Below, in pieces: positions 17,316-26,036 of a stretch of 64,000 nt of DNA. The position numbers were made by a program, and so were the translations under genes. The stretch is taken from the NCBI GenBank assembly GCA_002841275.1, contig PHET01000002.1, positions 62,001-126,000 of the forward strand. Direction: 5' to 3'. The first letter of the stretch is position 1. Every line of letters begins with the position of its first letter. The notes beneath the pieces were generated by a model. It was not told the DNA's origin, searched no databases, and was given only the letters and a program-made list of their open reading frames with translations. The stretch comes from Actinobacteria bacterium HGW-Actinobacteria-7. Its GTDB lineage: Bacteria > Actinomycetota > Coriobacteriia > Anaerosomatales > PHET01.

Positions 17316-17992
17316 TTCGGGGACTTCCCGGCAGCGATCCGGACGGTCTCGATGCGCTCCGCCAGCCACTCGGCCCAGGCGCCGACGCCGTCGCCCTTGG
17401 TCGCGGCGATGTGGAAGATCGGCGACTGCGGGTTGAGAGAACGGACCACACCTTCGAACTCCTCGACGTCGAAGTCGAAAACCGAGAGGGTGTCGACCTT
17501 GTTGAGGATGACCGCCTCTGAGATCTGGAAGATTGCAGGGTACTTGTAGGGTTTGTCATGGCCTTCAGGGACCGAGAGGATCATGACCTTGGCGTGCTCG
17601 CCCAGATAGAACTCCGTGGGACACACCAGGTTGCCCACGTTCTCGATGATGATCAGATCGAGCGCATCGAGATCGAGCGCCGCCACGGCCCGGCCGATCA
17701 TGTCGGACTCAAGGTGACAGGCCCCGCCCGTGTTGATCTGGACCGCGGGGATACCGTGGGCTTTGACCTTCTCGGCATCGACCTTGCTCGCGATGTCACC
17801 TTCAATGACCGCAATACCGTAGCGATCCCTCAGCGCCGCGATCGTTGCCAGGATCGTGGAGGTCTTCCCGGCTCCCGGTGAGGCCATGAGGTCGAGGACG
17901 AACACGCCCTTCTCGTCGAAACGCTCACGATTGGCCGCCGCCAGCTTCTCGTTCAGATCTAGGATCGGCTTCGAAACGTCGATGGTCGCCAT
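17312..17992 (-). CDS. hypB: Hydrogenase nickel incorporation protein HypB
   Basis: SIMIBI-class GTPase that, with HypA, inserts nickel into [NiFe] hydrogenases (and can serve urease in some organisms). The 226-aa protein has a P-loop ASPGAGKTS at about 37-45 and the metal-site pair Cys92-His93 in the GGACHLE segment of the G domain. It lacks the His-rich N-terminal nickel-storage region of some orthologs. hypA is 3 nt upstream. No hydrogenase structural gene is in the window. Confidence 0.95.
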   Translation of the reverse strand: MATIDVSKPILDLNEKLAAANRERFDEKGVFVLDLMASPGAGKTSTILATIAALRDRYGIAVIEGDIASKVDAEKVKAHGIPAVQINTGGACHLESDMIGRAVAALDLDALDLIIIENVGNLVCPTEFYLGEHAKVMILSVPEGHDKPYKYPAIFQISEAVILNKVDTLSVFDFDVEEFEGVVRSLNPQSPIFHIAATKGDGVGAWAEWLAERIETVRIAAGKSPK

Positions 17993-17995
17993 GCG

Positions 17996-18382
17996 CTACT
18001 CCTGAGCTGTCTCTGGAGACGGAACGTCATCCTCGACGTCGTCCTCGGTCTCGATGGAATCAATCTGAAGCTCGCGTCCCTGCAGCAGCGACACGTCGAA
18101 GCCGTCGCAGCGTGGACACACCATCTGGAAGCGGTCGTGCTCGTAGTCTTCACCGCACGCATTGCAGTGAGAGCGGGCGCTCACATGGTTCACGGTCAGG
18201 GTGGCTCCCTCGGCCAGTGTTCCCGGCGTCAGCGCCTCGAACGCGAACTGCAGCGCGAAGTCCACGACCTCTGTCAGCTCGCCAACGCTGATGCGGATAT
18301 CGATGATCCGCTTCGCGCCAGCGGCCTCAGCCGCCTCGAACGAGGCATCCAGAATCCCTTGCGTGATACCCATCTCGTGCAC
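17996..18382 (-). CDS. hypA: Hydrogenase nickel metallochaperone HypA
   Basis: Nickel chaperone. The essential N-terminal Met-His-Glu is produced if translation begins at the GTG at 18382 (read as Met), which has AAGGG seven nt upstream; an in-frame longer form would bury His2 and is rejected. Zinc ligands are Cys73 and Cys76 (CNACG) and Cys89 and Cys92 (CPRC). It has 128 residues with an acidic C-terminal tail (EDDVEDDV) longer than usual. It is followed by hypB. Confidence 0.93.
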   Translation of the reverse strand: MHEMGITQGILDASFEAAEAAGAKRIIDIRISVGELTEVVDFALQFAFEALTPGTLAEGATLTVNHVSARSHCNACGEDYEHDRFQMVCPRCDGFDVSLLQGRELQIDSIETEDDVEDDVPSPETAQE

Positions 18383-18406
18383 GGATTGCCCTTCTGCCAC
18401 GCGCGA

Positions 18407-19180
18407 CTACTCGTCGGCCTCCACCAGGGCCGCCTGCCGCTGTTCCTTGATCTTCTTGGCGAACACGAACCGTGCCAGCGCGAGACTTGCCTCATAAAGC
18501 ACGACCAGCGCGCCGCCCAAAGCACCCATGGTGACCGGAGACCAGTCAGGCGTAGCCACGGCGGCTACCACAGCGAGCACGGTGTAGACGTAGCGCCAGC
18601 TTTCGCGGAGCTTGCTGTACGGAATCAGGCCCAACCCGATCGAATAGAACACCACGATGGGTACCTCGAATGCGATGCCGAACCCGACGAACAGCAGCCC
18701 GATTCCGGTGAGAAAGCGATCCGCCGCGGGCACGACCTTCACCAAGTTTCCGCCCTGGGCGAACATGAACTGGAACGCTGGCTTCATGATCACGTAGTAG
18801 GAGAAGCCCGCCCCTCCCAGGAACAGGATGACCGAGGCCGCGAACGTGGGCACGAACCAGCGCCGCTCCTTGGGCTTGAGGGCCGGGAGGAAGAACGCCA
18901 TGATCTGCCAGATCACGATCGGGCTGAACACGACGATCGAGGCGAACAGCGCCACCTTGAAGCGGAACGTAAACGATTCGAACGGCCCAAAGACATTGAG
19001 CTGGCCACCGGGAAGCATCGCCTTGATCGGCGCGAGAACCCACGCGAGAATCGACGTGTAGAACGGGTCGAAATACAGAATCGACGACCCTACGACCAGC
19101 GTGATCATGATGATGACGAGTCTCTGCCGTAGCTCGGCTAGATGCTGGAAGAACGGAAGGCGCTTAGGGGAGATAGGCAT
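18407..19180 (-). CDS. tatC: Twin-arginine translocase subunit TatC
   Basis: Receptor and core of the Tat export pathway, which moves folded cofactor-containing proteins. The 257-aa product has six predicted helices, the conserved N-terminal HLAELRQRL segment and the FE(S)F region after helix 1 (FGPFESFTFRFKV). The acidic residue expected in helix 4-5 is in the FEVPIVV segment. tatA lies 15 nt upstream. Confidence 0.93.
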   Translation of the reverse strand: MPISPKRLPFFQHLAELRQRLVIIMITLVVGSSILYFDPFYTSILAWVLAPIKAMLPGGQLNVFGPFESFTFRFKVALFASIVVFSPIVIWQIMAFFLPALKPKERRWFVPTFAASVILFLGGAGFSYYVIMKPAFQFMFAQGGNLVKVVPAADRFLTGIGLLFVGFGIAFEVPIVVFYSIGLGLIPYSKLRESWRYVYTVLAVVAAVATPDWSPVTMGALGGALVVLYEASLALARFVFAKKIKEQRQAALVEADE

Positions 19181-19195
19181 AGTGTGTGCCGAGGA

Positions 19196-19495
19196 CTACT
19201 CCTCGTCTTCCTCCTCGTCGTCTTCCTCGGTTGAAGCCCAGATCGTGGCGGCCTTGGTCGCCTGCTGGACCTCTTCCTTGATTTCCACGTGATCGTTCGC
19301 TGCGGCACGATCGTTGTCGGCTGAAGGCGAGTAGACCTCGGCGCGGATGACGCGCTCCATGTCCTCTTGGGCGCGCTTGAACGTGCGCATCGCCTTGCCC
19401 AACATACGGCTAAGCTCAGGCAGCTTGTCGGGCCCGAACACGATCAGCACGAACGCGACGATGATAAGCAGCTCAAAGCCACTGATTCCGAACAC
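19196..19495 (-). CDS. tatA: Twin-arginine translocase subunit TatA/TatB
   Basis: Single-helix Tat component of 99 aa. It has the family pattern: a short N-terminal helix (FELLIIVAFVLIVFGPDKLPEL), an amphipathic helix, and an acidic tail of repeated Glu and Asp. The start is GTG at 19495 after AAGGTGG. A/B subfamily cannot be settled from sequence; the single Tat-A-type gene next to tatC suggests a minimal TatAC system, with more genes possible elsewhere. Confidence 0.85.
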   Translation of the reverse strand: MFGISGFELLIIVAFVLIVFGPDKLPELSRMLGKAMRTFKRAQEDMERVIRAEVYSPSADNDRAAANDHVEIKEEVQQATKAATIWASTEEDDEEEDEE

Positions 19496-19579
19496 AGACC
19501 CACCTTCTCGTGAGAACTGACGGCGACGTACAAGAGAGACGTCGTCCGCGAGCGGTACCTGCCGCCTACGATACGAAGT

Positions 19580-19915
19580 CTAGAAGCGCTGCGCCTCTTC
19601 CCCGTCCGAGAAGATCGGAAAGACCTTGTCGAGGCCGGTGATACGGAAGATCTTGAGGATGTTCTCCTTGGTGCAGATAATGCGCACACCGCCATCACGT
19701 TCGCGTGCTCTGCGCAGAGCGCTCACCAACACGCCCAGCCCTGAGCTGTCAACGAAGCCGACGCCCTCCATATTCAGCACCAGCTGGTTGCATCCGCTGT
19801 CGAGGCGAGCGACAAGCTCTTCTTTGAGTCGTGGTGCGCTGTAGACATCGAGCTCACCTTTGATGACAACGGTACAGACATCGCCTTGCGAGTCACTTGT
19901 TATCTCGAGCTCCAT
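19580..19915 (-). CDS. STAS domain protein, anti-sigma factor antagonist
   Basis: A 111-aa SpoIIAA-like protein. The STAS-type phosphorylation segment VDSSGLGVL is present (Ser63/Ser64 region), along with the ELDVYSAPRLKEEL start typical of anti-sigma-factor antagonists. These proteins release a sigma factor by binding its anti-sigma kinase when unphosphorylated. No kinase or sigma gene is next to it, so the partner is unknown. It is divergent to a second STAS gene at 20068. Confidence 0.85.
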   Translation of the reverse strand: MELEITSDSQGDVCTVVIKGELDVYSAPRLKEELVARLDSGCNQLVLNMEGVGFVDSSGLGVLVSALRRARERDGGVRIICTKENILKIFRITGLDKVFPIFSDGEEAQRF

Positions 19916-20067
19916 GCGGTATGCACTCCTCGGACTCGGGGACGGTGCTAAGGATTGTACCGCTCGCCGTCTACCCTGACCACTTGATATCCCAGCGTGA
20001 TTCTGATGTGCCGACTCCGGCCAGAAACGGGTACCATCTAACCAGCTCCCGGACGAGGAAGGACAAC

Positions 20068-20418
20068 ATGGCTCTCACCATAGACCTCACCCAAGAGCCC
20101 ACTCACTGGCTGATTGCCCTTGATGGCGACTTGGACTACGGAGAATGTGCAACGTTCAGACTGAGTATCGACAGCGTTCTCAAGTCGATGCCGCCGGCTA
20201 CGATCGTCGACCTCTCCCAGCTGGAGTACTTGGACAGCTCGGGACTCGGACTATTGCTCTCGCTTTCCAAGGAGTACGGGTCGCAAGGCGGAAACCTCAT
20301 ACTCGTCACCAACGAGACGGTCGACAATATCTTGTCGCTGACCCGCCTGAACGGGATCTTCTCCACCGCGCCCACGCTCGACGAGGCTCTCCTCATGACC
20401 GGTGTCGATCTGATCTGA
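20068..20418 (+). CDS. Second STAS domain protein, divergent
   Basis: A 116-aa STAS protein on the plus strand. It has the DSSGLGLLLSL motif (about 56-66). The ATG at 20068 follows GAGGAAGGA, so I chose it over an in-frame upstream start with no ribosome-binding site. It is probably another anti-sigma factor antagonist-type regulator with the same unknown partner problem as the gene at 19580; the two proteins diverge in sequence outside the core motif. Confidence 0.8.
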   Translation: MALTIDLTQEPTHWLIALDGDLDYGECATFRLSIDSVLKSMPPATIVDLSQLEYLDSSGLGLLLSLSKEYGSQGGNLILVTNETVDNILSLTRLNGIFSTAPTLDEALLMTGVDLI

Positions 20419-20444
20419 TCCACCCACAGCTTCGATTGCACGCA

Positions 20445-20473
20445 AAACGGGCGCCTCGACGAGGCGCCCGTTT
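20445..20473. terminator. Strong hairpin terminator between convergent genes
   Basis: Perfect 13-bp stem of AAACGGGCGCCTC with its complement around a 3-nt loop, lying between the plus-strand STAS gene and the minus-strand TPR gene. T-rich ends are short on both strands, so it may serve as a bidirectional terminator. Confidence 0.8.
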
Positions 20474-20497
20474 GATTACTGACTGCAGCAGAGTGGA

Positions 20498-21163
20498 CTA
20501 CGGCGTGCTTGTGGTCGCCGCGCTCTTCTTCAACGTGTCGATCTGGGACCTGGCGAAGTCCGGGCTGCCGCCGGTCGCGCCCTTGGGATCGAGTTTGAGG
20601 TACTGCTCGAACGCATTGATCGCCTTGGCGGGCTCGCCGACCGTCTGATAGAAGATGGCCACATTGAACCAGGCCGGGCTGAACGTCGCGTCCTTCTTGA
20701 GAACTGCTTCGCCGACCTCGATCGCCTTGTTCGAGTCGCCGGTGTAAAACAGCGTGATCGCGTAGTCCACCTGGACGGTCGACTCGTCCGGGTTGACCGC
20801 AACCGCACGTGCGTACGCATCCTTCGCCGCGGACCACAGAGGAAGATCCGCGCCCATGGTGGACGTGGAATTCTGGCTCGCCTGCTGCTTCTGAACCGCC
20901 CAATCGAAGTACACATTGCCAAGCGACACAAGCGCGGTGTAGCTCGTCGGGTCGCTTTGCAGCAGACTCGTCAACGACGCGACCTGCGGCTGGAACTGCG
21001 CATCAAGCGAGGTCGCCGTGGGTGCCGTAGCGGTGTTCTTTGGAGCCTGGAACGCCTGCCAAGGGTTGGCAGAAAGAGCAACGAACGACAGAACGAACGC
21101 TACGATCAGGATGATGAGCGTCACACGTACCCATGGCGCCGTATTCGACTTATCGATTGCCAC
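20498..21163 (-). CDS. Membrane-anchored TPR protein
   Basis: A 221-aa protein with one N-terminal transmembrane helix (about residues 12-32) and an extracytoplasmic TPR domain. TPR-like repeats are visible in the segments DPTSYTALVSLGNVYFDWA, LWSAAKDAYARAVAVNPDE and PAWFNVAIFYQTVGEPAKAI. Similar short TPR proteins occur near cytochrome c assembly or secretion genes, but the partner is not clear here. Translation starts at GTG after AAGGAGA. It follows the small membrane protein at 21248 and ends at the terminator before the STAS gene. Confidence 0.75.
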   Translation of the reverse strand: MAIDKSNTAPWVRVTLIILIVAFVLSFVALSANPWQAFQAPKNTATAPTATSLDAQFQPQVASLTSLLQSDPTSYTALVSLGNVYFDWAVQKQQASQNSTSTMGADLPLWSAAKDAYARAVAVNPDESTVQVDYAITLFYTGDSNKAIEVGEAVLKKDATFSPAWFNVAIFYQTVGEPAKAINAFEQYLKLDPKGATGGSPDFARSQIDTLKKSAATTSTP

Positions 21164-21247
21164 CTGACTGTCTCCTTGGCTCGTACAGCAAGCGAGTCCG
21201 GCCCAAGCCCTATTGGCCGGAAACCGGACCCGCCTCAGCTGCGATGT

Positions 21248-21649
21248 CTACTTGCTGCCGGTCGCGTCCCCGGAGGGCGCAGTACTTGTGGCGGCACCGG
21301 CGCCACCGATGTCCGGGTGCCCAGCGGGCAGTTCGCCACCCTGAAGCTGCTCGGGGGTCAACTGCGGAGCCTGCTGAGCCGCACCGCCGTTGATCGTTGC
21401 ACCCGCACCGACACCGGGTACGGCAGAACCGAGTCCGCGACCCACGAAGATGCCGATGATGACGCCGAGAAGCACGGCTACAACGGCGATAAGGGCCATC
21501 ACCGTGACTGTGATGGTCTGCTGTGGCGCCGCTTCAGGAGCCGCAGTACGCCTTGATCCGCCGCTCTGCTTGGAGCCGCCAGAACTTGATGAGTCTTTCT
21601 TTGGCTGCTCGTCCTCGTCGAAGAAGAAGTCTTGGTCGCTCACGTCCAC
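21248..21649 (-). CDS. Small single-helix protein with a GHP-containing tail
   Basis: A 133-aa protein of unknown function. It has an acidic/serine-rich cytoplasmic N-terminus, one transmembrane helix at about 47-70 (VTVMALIAVVAVLLGVII) and an Ala/Gly-rich outside tail with the segment LPAGHPDIGG. Segments like this occur in some cytochrome-associated proteins, but I do not rely on that. The start may be the GTG at 21649 or one codon pair later. It is probably co-transcribed with the TPR gene downstream (84-nt gap). A TATACT -10-like box sits at 21713-21718 on the minus strand. Confidence 0.55.
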   Translation of the reverse strand: MDVSDQDFFFDEDEQPKKDSSSSGGSKQSGGSRRTAAPEAAPQQTITVTVMALIAVVAVLLGVIIGIFVGRGLGSAVPGVGAGATINGGAAQQAPQLTPEQLQGGELPAGHPDIGGAGAATSTAPSGDATGSK

Positions 21650-21789
21650 AATCCTCCAAATGTCTTTCGGGAACTTGTCGCACCCGTGCCTGACCCTGCC
21701 TGAACCTCGCGTAGTATATCACGCGCGCGCACCCGTATAGGGGGTTCCGAGCAATGCTCGGGCCATCGTGGTTGGCTCGATCAAGCCTC

Positions 21790-23136
21790 TTAGACGCGCA
21801 GCTTCATCCGCATCTGTTCAGCCCGAGCGAAGATGCGTTCATGGTCGAGCGTCGGCCACTCGCGAGCGTCGTAGACGACGCGTCCATCGATCATGGTCCA
21901 CAGCACGTTCTCTTGGTTGGCGGTGTGCACCAGCGTGCTGTAGGGATGGTGCGTGGGAATCTGATGTGACTTGGACAGATCGACAGCGATGATGTCAGCC
22001 TGCTTACCCGGCTCGAGCGATCCGACTCTGTCCTCGATACCCAATGCACGCGCCGCATCGAGGGTGGCCATCTTGACGAACTGCCGTGCGACCATGAAGT
22101 GCTGCTCGCCCAGAACGGCTCGCTGCACCAGCAGGCCGATACGCATCTCCTCAAAGACATCCATGGAATTCGACGCCGCAGGAGAGTCGGTACCCAGGCC
22201 CACTCGGATGCCCTTCTCGAGCATCTTGAGTACGGGAGTTATTCCCATGCCTAACTTGGCGTTGCAGCGCGGGCAATGCGCAACAGCGATATTGTGATTG
22301 GCGAGCACCTCGATGTCGCTGTCATCAACCTGCGTGCAATGAACCGCCACGACATTAGGTGCATCGAGGATGCCCCACTGCAGCACGTAGCGCACGGGGC
22401 TCACCCCCGTGGGAAGCCACAGTGGAGCATCTGCGTCGAAGACGTCGCGCACATCGGTCGCGAGCATCGACGAGCCGTACTTCACGAACTGGTACTCTTC
22501 GCGACTCCCGGCCAGGTGGAGTGAGACCGGCGTGCCATCAGCTGCATAATCAGCCACAGCGCGGAAGAGCTCGGGATGGCAGCTATAGGGCGCGTGAGGC
22601 GCGATTCCAATGGTGAGTCGCCCACCGTCGCTAACCCGTCGCCACTCCTCGATGTCGGCCTCGGCGTCTGCCATGACTCCCGCAACCAAAGGCTTTTCCA
22701 TGGTCGCGACTTCTCGGTAGATGATCCCCCTCAGGCCGGCCACCTGCGCTGCACGGCCCGAGGCACCTGTCTCTGTGACATCTGCGACGGTGGTTATTCC
22801 GGACTGCAGGGACTCGAGCGCTCCCAGAAGGGCGGAGTCCTCCCAGTCCTGGGCGTCGAACAACCGCTCCTTCTGAAGAAGCTGGTATTTCCAGCGCGAA
22901 TAGGGCAAGTCGTCGACGAGTCCGCGCAGCGCTGTGTACTCAAGGTGGGTATGCAGATCGATGAAGCCGGGAAGCAGCGCCGCAAGACCGAAGTCCTGGA
23001 CCGGCTCGTCGGGATGCAGCGTGCGCAGATGCTCGATATCACCGATCTCGACGATCTTGTCGTCCCGGACGAGGACGGCCCCGTTCTCGATGTGCGGTGC
23101 GGCTATGGGAAGCACGTAGCGTGCGGTGAGCAGCAT
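21790..23136 (-). CDS. Amidohydrolase/deaminase, candidate aminodeoxyfutalosine deaminase
   Basis: Metal-dependent amidohydrolase of the SsnA/adenosine-deaminase-like group (448 aa). Its metal motif DLHTHLEYTALRG comes at about 60, followed by HAPYSCHPELF, HCTQVDDSDIE and GLGTDSPAASNSMD, which supply the expected His and Asp ligands. Members deaminate adenosine-type or S-adenosylhomocysteine-type substrates. The directly upstream gene is menG, so deamination of 6-amino-6-deoxyfutalosine in the futalosine menaquinone pathway is a reasonable guess. Sequence alone does not prove the substrate. The ATG at 23136 follows GGAGGAG. Confidence 0.75.
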   Translation of the reverse strand: MLLTARYVLPIAAPHIENGAVLVRDDKIVEIGDIEHLRTLHPDEPVQDFGLAALLPGFIDLHTHLEYTALRGLVDDLPYSRWKYQLLQKERLFDAQDWEDSALLGALESLQSGITTVADVTETGASGRAAQVAGLRGIIYREVATMEKPLVAGVMADAEADIEEWRRVSDGGRLTIGIAPHAPYSCHPELFRAVADYAADGTPVSLHLAGSREEYQFVKYGSSMLATDVRDVFDADAPLWLPTGVSPVRYVLQWGILDAPNVVAVHCTQVDDSDIEVLANHNIAVAHCPRCNAKLGMGITPVLKMLEKGIRVGLGTDSPAASNSMDVFEEMRIGLLVQRAVLGEQHFMVARQFVKMATLDAARALGIEDRVGSLEPGKQADIIAVDLSKSHQIPTHHPYSTLVHTANQENVLWTMIDGRVVYDAREWPTLDHERIFARAEQMRMKLRV

Positions 23137-23209
23137 GGGTCTCCTCCAGCTTTGGGGCCTGCAGCAGATTCTACCGCACTGGAAGGGGTGCAGTGGTTCT
23201 CGCGAGCCC

Positions 23210-23932
23210 CTACTTGACCGCCGTATGCAGCGCGACGATGCCGCCGCTCAGGTTCTTCCAACTGATTGCCGAGAAGCCCTGCTCGCGCAGTTCAGCTGCA
23301 AGTTGAGGCTGCGTTGGAAAACGTCTGATGGAATCGTTGAGGTAGACAAAACCCTCCCGATCACCGGTGAGCATGCCGCCGAGCGCCGGGATCACGCTGC
23401 GCAGATAGATGTGATAGGCGCCCCTCCACGGCCCGAACGTCGGCCGGGAGAACTCCAGTATCACGTAGCGGCCTCCTGGCTTGAGAACCCTGAGCACCTC
23501 AGCGAAGTTGCGGTCCCGATGCGGCAGGTTGCGCACTCCGAATGCGACGGTCACCACGTCGAAACTCGCATCCGCAAACGGCAACTCCTGGGCGTCAGCG
23601 TGGGCGAAGGTGAGCGCGGTAGCGCCTGAGTACTTCTGGGCCTTCTGCTCCGCTATCGCGAGCATCTCGGGAGTGAAGTCGGTGACCACGACAGACTCGG
23701 GCTGCGCCTGCGCAGCGATGGCAAGAGCCACATCGCCTGTTCCCGCACACAGGTCCAGCACTCGTGAGTCCGCCCTGAGCGCACACGCTTTGACCAGCTG
23801 CCTGCGCCAGCCTCGGTCGATGCCCATGCTCGCCAACATGTTGAACGTGTCGTAACGCCCAGCTATCCCCGAGAAGATCCCGCGAACGCGCTCGGTCGTG
23901 GCCTCTCCCGGCGCAGGTGTCGACGCTGTCAT
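23210..23932 (-). CDS. menG: Demethylmenaquinone methyltransferase MenG/UbiE
   Basis: S-adenosylmethionine-dependent C-methyltransferase that makes menaquinone from demethylmenaquinone, about 240 aa. Motif I is VLDLCAGTGDVA (about 58-69), and the UbiE signature stretches are FAFG-like VAFGVRNL and LKPGGRYVILEFSRP. It lies 7 nt after the B12 radical SAM gene and 73 nt before the amidohydrolase, forming a likely quinone operon. Confidence 0.93.
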   Translation of the reverse strand: MTASTPAPGEATTERVRGIFSGIAGRYDTFNMLASMGIDRGWRRQLVKACALRADSRVLDLCAGTGDVALAIAAQAQPESVVVTDFTPEMLAIAEQKAQKYSGATALTFAHADAQELPFADASFDVVTVAFGVRNLPHRDRNFAEVLRVLKPGGRYVILEFSRPTFGPWRGAYHIYLRSVIPALGGMLTGDREGFVYLNDSIRRFPTQPQLAAELREQGFSAISWKNLSGGIVALHTAVK

Positions 23933-23939
23933 CGTGAAA

Positions 23940-25772
23940 TCAGCCTTCCGGTGTCTTGGCAGCAGGGCTCACCGCAGCGGGCTGCGGCATCGGTTTGGTG
24001 TGCTGGCTTGAGGACGCCGGCGAGTATTCCCCGCGGATGCCTGCTGTGAGATGGGAAATCCCCTCGCTCACGATCAGGCCGGCGGCCGCAGCCACGTGCT
24101 TGATACTAGCCGAACGCGGCCAGTTCAGCTCGGACTTCTGACAGACGGTTGATTGCGAAAGACGCTCGAATTCGTCCTTGAGCGCCCACAAGGAGCGATC
24201 GCGGTCGCCCGCAGGGCCTTCCATGATGTCGTCAATACGCGCCATCGCGAGCCGTGCTTCTCCGATACGCTTCTCCGTCACAGCCGCGACCTTCTGGTCG
24301 ATCACACCGGCCTCGGCCTTGATACGGTTGATGGCGAGTCCGGCATCATAGGTCGCCTCGACCATTTCATCGGGACTCATGGCGTCGCTCTCGTAGTTCA
24401 TGATGTGCTTCCAGCTGGGCAGCACCAACCGCTCACGATGCTCTTCAAGCGTCTTGGCGCGCAGCGTATACCCATGCTGCTCCGGATTGTCGAACGCCCG
24501 TGAACCCGGGTCGAGGAACGGAGCCATGGGACTCAGAAAGCACAGCAGCCGGGGGTCGTTGCCTACGGCCGCGTAAAGGTGGCGGATGTACTCGGCTGTC
24601 TCGCGCACTGAATCGGCCGTCTGTGTCGGGATGCCGCTCATGAAGTAGAGGTCGAAACGGCTGCAGCCATTGCGCAGCGCATCCTTGACCGTCTGCTCGA
24701 CCTGATCGATGGAGTAGTGGCTCTTCCCGAATGCGGCACGAACTCCGTCATCGTGTGTCTCGACACTGATCTCGACCGACCAGTCGGGCAGATGGGCGTC
24801 GAGGAACTCGTAGAACTCTTCGTGCGGCGGCTTGAAGAACTCAAAGCCGATGGGGTTCTTGAGTTTGATCTTCTCGAGACCCAGTACGAAGTCTCGGGTG
24901 TACGTGCGACCCGCCTGCAGGAAGTCGTTCAGTACGAACATGGGCCCGGGGATGTAGCGCTGGATGTGAGCTATGTCGCGCACCAACAGATCGGGGTCAC
25001 GAAACGCCACCCTGTCGCGCCCGAAGTGCTCGCGGAACGAATACGCGCTTCCGCCGCAAGTCACACAGTCGTGTGTGCACCCTCGGCACGTGAGCGACGC
25101 GCAGACGGGGTAGTTGAGCCAGTCCTTGAACGGCACAACGCCCTTCATGTCGCGATAGCGAATGACCGACTTCATGTTGAACGAGTAGTCCAGTGAGATG
25201 GAGTTCATGTCCGAGGGCACCCAGGACAGAGGGTTGATCGTGACCGCGCCCGTCGAGTCCTTCCAGGTGAGGTTGGGTACCTGGGACAGGTCGCCCTTTC
25301 CCTTGAGTACTTTGAGTAGGATCCTCAGCGGCTCTTCGGTCGAATCACCCCGCATGACATAGTCCACACAGTCGTAGTCCACGAGCTCTTCATGGAAATA
25401 CGTGGACGACAGCCCGCCAAAGAGAACCGGCCGGTTGGGGTGGACCTTCTTGACCAACTTGGCTATCTCGATCGATCCATGAGCATGCGGCAACCAGTGC
25501 AGGTCGATGCCGAACATGCAGGCATCAAGACCGCGAAGATACGCCTCCACATCGAAGTTCGGCTTGGTGAGCATCAGCACCGCGAGGTTGACGATGCGCA
25601 CGCGGATTCCGTGGCGCTCCAGGTACTCGGCCATCGTCGTGAAGCCCAGAGGATACATCTCGAAGACCGGTGTCGAGGGCACCATGTCCGAGACGGGTCC
25701 AAACATGATGGACCGCTCTCGGAAGTCGTAGACGGCAGGGGCATGCAACAGAACAAGATCTACTTTGGGCAT
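23940..25772 (-). CDS. B12-binding domain radical SAM protein
   Basis: A 610-aa radical SAM enzyme. The [4Fe-4S] ligands are Cys232, Cys236 and Cys239 in a CTHDCVTC CX3CX2C motif. The N-terminal ~200 residues resemble a B12-binding Rossmann domain, but the usual DXHXXG cobalamin-loop form appears as D90-L-H92-W-L-P, with Pro replacing Gly. About 80 residues at the C-terminus are low-complexity. It is a class B type enzyme of unrecognised substrate; some archaeal relatives look similar. It is probably co-transcribed with menG, so a role in tailoring quinones or lipids is possible but unproven. Confidence 0.75.
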   Translation of the reverse strand: MPKVDLVLLHAPAVYDFRERSIMFGPVSDMVPSTPVFEMYPLGFTTMAEYLERHGIRVRIVNLAVLMLTKPNFDVEAYLRGLDACMFGIDLHWLPHAHGSIEIAKLVKKVHPNRPVLFGGLSSTYFHEELVDYDCVDYVMRGDSTEEPLRILLKVLKGKGDLSQVPNLTWKDSTGAVTINPLSWVPSDMNSISLDYSFNMKSVIRYRDMKGVVPFKDWLNYPVCASLTCRGCTHDCVTCGGSAYSFREHFGRDRVAFRDPDLLVRDIAHIQRYIPGPMFVLNDFLQAGRTYTRDFVLGLEKIKLKNPIGFEFFKPPHEEFYEFLDAHLPDWSVEISVETHDDGVRAAFGKSHYSIDQVEQTVKDALRNGCSRFDLYFMSGIPTQTADSVRETAEYIRHLYAAVGNDPRLLCFLSPMAPFLDPGSRAFDNPEQHGYTLRAKTLEEHRERLVLPSWKHIMNYESDAMSPDEMVEATYDAGLAINRIKAEAGVIDQKVAAVTEKRIGEARLAMARIDDIMEGPAGDRDRSLWALKDEFERLSQSTVCQKSELNWPRSASIKHVAAAAGLIVSEGISHLTAGIRGEYSPASSSQHTKPMPQPAAVSPAAKTPEG

Positions 25773-25961
25773 GGCGCAGCGGTTCCCTTCGCAAGGCTAT
25801 GACCGGTCCTGCCCCTGCGGCACCCCTGCCGCTCCCCGTCTCGCACACCTTGCCAAGACGACGCACAACTTAGCACCAAGTGCCCTGAAGTGCTTGAAGG
25901 AACATTAAGCGCGATTCGTGCCACTTCAGCCGGATTCACCCAACCCGCCGCCGAGAAAAGC

Positions 25962-25991
25962 GGAGGCCCGCACCAGGTGGTGCGGGCCTCC
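25962..25991 (-). terminator. Rho-independent terminator after seven-heme cytochrome gene
   Basis: Near-perfect 13-bp stem (GGAGGCCCGCACC with its complement) around a short AGGT loop, followed on the minus strand by CTTTTC. It lies 45 nt after the stop of the cytochrome gene at 26037. The remaining 25773-25961 holds only the upstream region of the radical SAM gene; I see no gene. Confidence 0.85.
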
Positions 25992-26036
25992 TGCAATCGC
26001 TTCAACTACACGATCGCTGTGGTAACTCCGTACTGC

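Noticed and set aside
17312-18382. hypA/hypB as evidence of a hydrogenase operon here
   Set aside because: No structural hydrogenase gene or other hyp gene is present within the window.
21747-21761. CCGAGC-AAT-GCTCGG hairpin as a terminator after the amidohydrolase gene
   Set aside because: Only 6 bp and no T-run on the minus strand.
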